Source: an uncultured Oscillospiraceae bacterium
GTDB lineage: Bacteria > Bacillota > Clostridia > Oscillospirales > Ruminococcaceae
Length of the DNA stretch: 8,351 nt
Direction of reading: 5' to 3'
NCBI GenBank assembly: GCA_934481385.1
Contig: CAKSPD010000028.1
Span: 1 to 8,351 of the forward strand
In this document: in pieces, positions 6,148 through 8,351 of the stretch
How positions within the stretch are numbered: the first letter of the stretch is position 1
Layout: every line of letters starts with the position of its first letter
Translations under genes and position numbers: made by a program
The notes under the pieces: generated by a model
What the model was told of the DNA's origin: nothing
What the model saw: only the letters and a program-made list of their open reading frames with translations
The model's database searches: none

Positions 6148-7485
6148 TTATATTTTATTAAATAAATCCCCAAGCTGATTAAAAGTATTATTCAACTGCT
6201 GAGCTTGTTGCTGTAATTTATTATCTGCAACCTTGTGCAACTGATTTATCTGACTGTTAGTATCTGTAAGCTGTGCATGAACCTGTATTTGTTGCTGATA
6301 TTCATCAATAAATTCAACAAATTGATTTTCCGTCATTGCAATTGCATTGACAAGGTCATCGTGAGCATATAATAAATTCTGATAATATTTTGCTTCATCA
6401 AGAATTTTCTTATATTCACCTCTGCCGAATGCCGGAGCAATAATTTTATCAATACCTGCACCGAGTGCAATTGAAACAGGAATTGAAACAACGGGGCAAG
6501 CTACTCCAAGTGTACCGGCAACAGCAGTAATGGCTGGGGTTATAGATGTTGTTATTCCGGCAGTTACCGCACCTGAAACACCATACTGACCACCTGACTT
6601 TGCCATTTCCTTGAGGTATTCTTCTTTAGTTATTTCTCCGTTTTTATACTTTTTATATGACATAACTGCTTCTGTTGTTATGCCGATAACAGCACCAGCT
6701 AAACCACCTTTTACACCAGACGAAACGCTCTTCTGAAAAGTTGATGAAGCACTCTGAACTGCTGTTTCTGTAAATCCTGTGTTCATAAGTTCAGCAGCAT
6801 CGTCCACATACTGAAGTGCATCATCTGTATATTGAGCTGTTTCCTGAATAGCAGGTTTCTTCTTCATAGATTCCCATAATTTGTTTCCTGAATTTTTAAC
6901 TTTTGTAATATTGCCACTTAATCGGTCTATCTGAGGTGTAGTTGATTCAATAATCTTATTAACTTTATCCAGAGCATCGGGTAACTTTTCTCCATATTTA
7001 AGAGCCACTTTTCCCATTCCCAAAACAGTTACACCACCAACCACAAACTGCTGATTTGTCATATTCATATTAACCGGCAGATTATCATTTTCATATGGAG
7101 TATCTTCTTTCTCATATTCATAATCAACTATATCTTCATAGGGCTGATTCTGAACTGAATTTCCGTTTTTATAACGATTTACAGCACTATTCCCCAGTTG
7201 TTTAAAATCTGTTCCCAAACTGCCCGAACCCTGATAACAGTTGTTTAAACTATTAAGAGAAGCATTCAATATACCTTGTTCACTGCCGTTTTCAAATACC
7301 CCATTGATAGCTGTTTTTACAATATCATAACCGCCTTTTTTTATTCCGTTCTGTACAACATAATTAGTTGCATTGATTATTCCGGGGTTTGTTTCCAAAA
7401 ATTCTTTTGCAGATGTTATAGTTTCCAAGATATCTTTTATTGTAATGGAAGAATTAAAATCTGTTTCATATTCCTGATTATTCAT
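6148..7485 (-). CDS. 445-residue protein with glycine-rich membrane-like core and coiled-coil tail, unknown function
   Basis: I do not recognise a family. Residues 1-140 are polar with acidic, tyrosine-rich DYEYEKEDTPYEND. A short hydrophobic patch FVVGGVTVLGMG (147-158) follows, then a helical region to about 255. Residues 257-275 (GVKGGLAGAVIGITTEAVM) and 301-348 (rich in Gly, Ala, Ile, Thr, ending PVVSIPVSIALGAGID) are hydrophobic glycine-zipper-like segments, separated by a charged hairpin YKKYKNGEITKEEYLKEM. This layout is seen in pore-forming or membrane-inserting proteins and in conserved zipper proteins, so insertion in the membrane is likely but not proved. Residues 395-445 are a Gln-rich coiled coil that could pair with that of the downstream 770-residue protein. 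It is the first gene of the operon; start ATG at 7485 has an AAGG SD, and a consensus promoter lies about 75 bases upstream. Confidence 0.8.
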   Translation of the reverse strand: MNNQEYETDFNSSITIKDILETITSAKEFLETNPGIINATNYVVQNGIKKGGYDIVKTAINGVFENGSEQGILNASLNSLNNCYQGSGSLGTDFKQLGNSAVNRYKNGNSVQNQPYEDIVDYEYEKEDTPYENDNLPVNMNMTNQQFVVGGVTVLGMGKVALKYGEKLPDALDKVNKIIESTTPQIDRLSGNITKVKNSGNKLWESMKKKPAIQETAQYTDDALQYVDDAAELMNTGFTETAVQSASSTFQKSVSSGVKGGLAGAVIGITTEAVMSYKKYKNGEITKEEYLKEMAKSGGQYGVSGAVTAGITTSITPAITAVAGTLGVACPVVSIPVSIALGAGIDKIIAPAFGRGEYKKILDEAKYYQNLLYAHDDLVNAIAMTENQFVEFIDEYQQQIQVHAQLTDTNSQINQLHKVADNKLQQQAQQLNNTFNQLGDLFNKI

Positions 7486-7559
7486 AATTAGTTACCTTCA
7501 TTCTTTAATAAAAATTCTGTATAAAAACCGGCTTTATTACAACAAATATCATTTTTCTT

Positions 7560-7588
7560 ATTATAAACCATATTTTTTCTATTGTCAA
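7560..7588 (-). promoter_or_regulatory. Consensus sigma-A promoter of the two-gene operon
   Basis: On the minus strand TTGACA (7588-7583), a 17-base spacer and TATAAT (7565-7560) match the consensus exactly. Transcription should begin near 7553, leaving about 67 bases of leader. A promoter this strong beside a divergent XRE gene suggests it is normally held by a repressor. Confidence 0.85.
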
Positions 7589-7611
7589 GTAATTTTTCAA
7601 CTTATAATATG

Positions 7612-7638
7612 TTTACTTTTCAGAAAAGTGTTTATACT
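7612..7638 (+). promoter_or_regulatory. Candidate promoter of the XRE regulator
   Basis: TTTACT (7612-7617) and TATACT (7633-7638) are separated by 15 bases, shorter than ideal. An alternative is TTGTCA (7582-7587) with TATAAT (7603-7608), also 15 bases apart; its -35 overlaps the -35 of the divergent operon. Which of the two is used cannot be told from sequence. Confidence 0.4.
7615..7629. promoter_or_regulatory. Perfect inverted repeat, candidate operator for the XRE regulator
   Basis: ACTTTTC-A-GAAAAGT is a perfect 7-base palindrome around one base, a normal size for an XRE-dimer operator. It lies inside the spacer of the candidate regulator promoter, and about 27 bases from the -35 of the divergent operon, so it could allow autorepression and control of the operon. 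Binding is inference. Confidence 0.5.
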
Positions 7639-7645
7639 CTTTTTT

Positions 7646-7653
7646 AAGAGGTG
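7646..7653 (+). promoter_or_regulatory. Ribosome binding site that selects the ATG at 7660
   Basis: AAGAGGTG, continuing to GAGGTGAT, pairs well with the 16S rRNA tail and lies just before ATG at 7660-7662. An in-frame GTG at 7651 falls inside this motif, so it is rejected as the start. Confidence 0.75.
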
Positions 7654-7659
7654 ATATTT

Positions 7660-7998
7660 ATGATACTTGATTACAAACAAATCGGCAGAAATCTTGCAAG
7701 GAGGCGAAAGGAGCTACGGTTGAAACAGTTTGAAGTATGTGAACGTGCGGAAATCAATGACAAATACCTTTCCTGCATTGAAACAGCACGTTCAATTCCA
7801 AGCCTTGAAGTTTTCCTGAAATTATGTACCGCTCTTGAAACAACTCCTGACCACATTCTTCTGGGTACTGTCCGCCAAACAGATTATTCGGAAGATGATG
7901 AGGCTTTACTGGAAAAATTCCAAATTCTTTCGCCTGACAACAAACATCTTTGCCTTGCATTTATGGACTTGCTTTCTGATAATTTTCAGAATTCTTAA
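7660..7998 (+). CDS. XRE-family helix-turn-helix transcriptional regulator
   Basis: This 112-residue protein begins with a Cro/C1-type HTH domain (about 5-65): IGRNLARRRKELRLKQFEVC forms helix 1 and the start of helix 2, then ERAEINDKYLSCIETARSIP carries the turn and recognition helix, and PSLEVFLKLCTALETTPDHILLG completes the fold. The remaining 45 residues are acidic and helical and probably mediate dimer formation or sensing. There is no enzymatic or peptidase domain. It is divergent from the two-gene operon, and the intergenic region carries a palindrome and overlapping promoter elements. The simplest role is repressor of itself and of that operon. The signal that would relieve repression is not visible. 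Confidence 0.9.
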   Translation: MILDYKQIGRNLARRRKELRLKQFEVCERAEINDKYLSCIETARSIPSLEVFLKLCTALETTPDHILLGTVRQTDYSEDDEALLEKFQILSPDNKHLCLAFMDLLSDNFQNS

Positions 7999-8071
7999 TC
8001 CATATTCTCATTATAGTTATCACACAGGACAGACGTTTGTCCGTTCATAAATAATTTACAATTAAACATGA

Positions 8072-8106
8072 AAAATCCGCTGTAATTTATTTTTACAGCG
8101 GATTTT
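8072..8106. terminator. Strong bidirectional terminator downstream of the XRE gene
   Basis: AAAATCCGCTGTAA and TTACAGCGGATTTT form a perfect 14-bp stem with a 7-base loop. It ends in an A/T tract on each side, so it serves the XRE gene and would also stop transcripts coming from the right. A smaller hairpin (GGACA / TGTCC, 8027-8042) lies before it. Confidence 0.85.
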
Positions 8107-8262
8107 ATTATTCATAGACAGAAATGGGATTCTTTCAATTGTGAACCAGAATTTATATATAATCGGAATACAGCATTTAAAAAAATAACATGAAATGGTA
8201 TCGCTCCTACTCTTCCTGATAAATCAATATTTAATCATTTGAATACAGAAACATATCTACTA

Positions 8263-8351
8263 GAGCCTGTTGATACTATTTTAGCCACGTGAAGATGCAC
8301 ACGATTTGAACGAATGACAGAAAGATAACATCAAGTTTATCATATCTTGTA
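8263..8351 (-). mobile_element. End of an IS5-family-like insertion sequence (truncated by the window)
   Basis: The minus strand entering from the right carries the last residues of a transposase. Its stop is 13 bases from GAGCCTGTTGAT at 8263, which resembles the terminal repeat of IS5-family elements. The other end, the inverted-repeat partner and any target duplication (possibly CTA at 8259-8262) lie outside the window, so the exact edge is uncertain. Confidence 0.55.
8276..8350 (-). CDS. C-terminal end of an IS5-family-like DDE transposase (partial)
   Basis: The last 24 residues read RYDKLDVIFLSFVQIVCIFT followed by WLK and a TAG stop. The pattern RYDKLDxxFLxFVxxxxIxxWLK is the familiar tail of IS5-family transposases. 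The catalytic domain is outside the window, so activity cannot be judged. Reading is from recognition of the tail only. Confidence 0.7.
   Translation of the reverse strand, partial: TRYDKLDVIFLSFVQIVCIFTWLK

Noticed and set aside
7671..7960. Minus-strand open frames over the XRE gene
   Set aside because: They are antisense to a clear HTH protein and show no domain.
8027..8042. Hairpin GGACA / TGTCC
   Set aside because: The stem is only 5-6 bp and has no T-tract. The larger stem at 8072-8106 is a better terminator.
8112..8234. Minus-strand open stretch of 40 residues with DLSGRVGAIPFHVIFLNAVF
   Set aside because: It has no start codon and no SD, and I cannot attach it to a family. It may be a decayed fragment near the IS, but there is not enough to annotate.

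Overview
The window looks like AT-rich Firmicutes DNA, most likely from a Ruminococcus-type gut or rumen bacterium (Oscillospiraceae). The main reason is a C-terminal dockerin with both calcium loops and the wording VVILQKWL / FDLCLMK, which I associate with ruminococcal cellulosomal proteins. Strong Shine-Dalgarno (SD) sites and sigma-A-type promoters fit this. The assignment rests on recognition of sequence style, not on a search.

Layout. Left part (1-984, plus strand): the last 46 codons of an unidentified protein, then a complete family 2 glycosyltransferase, closed by a strong bidirectional terminator. Next (990-1624, minus strand): a complete RsbW/SpoIIAB-like ATP-binding anti-sigma protein, preceded by a 5'-truncated fragment of a SpoIIE-type PP2C phosphatase. 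The fragment's stop overlaps the anti-sigma start (ATGA). It has lost everything upstream of the YTDGV motif and abuts, within a few bases, the stop codon of a CHAP-domain, three-repeat, dockerin-bearing secreted protein (1626-3200). That abutment looks like a recombination boundary.

Right part (3454-8351): a 73-residue protein with its own promoter; a strong terminator; then a tightly spaced two-gene minus-strand operon driven by a promoter matching TTGACA-17-TATAAT exactly. The operon encodes a 445-residue protein with a glycine-rich membrane-like region and a coiled-coil tail, followed by a 770-residue protein with an N-terminal coiled coil, about nine Sel1-like repeats, and a C-terminal cysteine pair / glycine zipper / cysteine pair. 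A divergent XRE-family regulator sits across the intergenic region, which carries a perfect inverted repeat suitable as its operator. At the right edge is the 3' end of what looks like an IS5-family transposase.

Reading of the whole: the right side is accessory DNA. The regulated two-gene membrane/Sel1 operon is the best candidate for an uncharacterised system (defence, envelope stress or interbacterial conflict are guesses). The left side is the remnant of a partner-switching locus broken at a recombination junction. No tRNA, rRNA or CRISPR array was seen.
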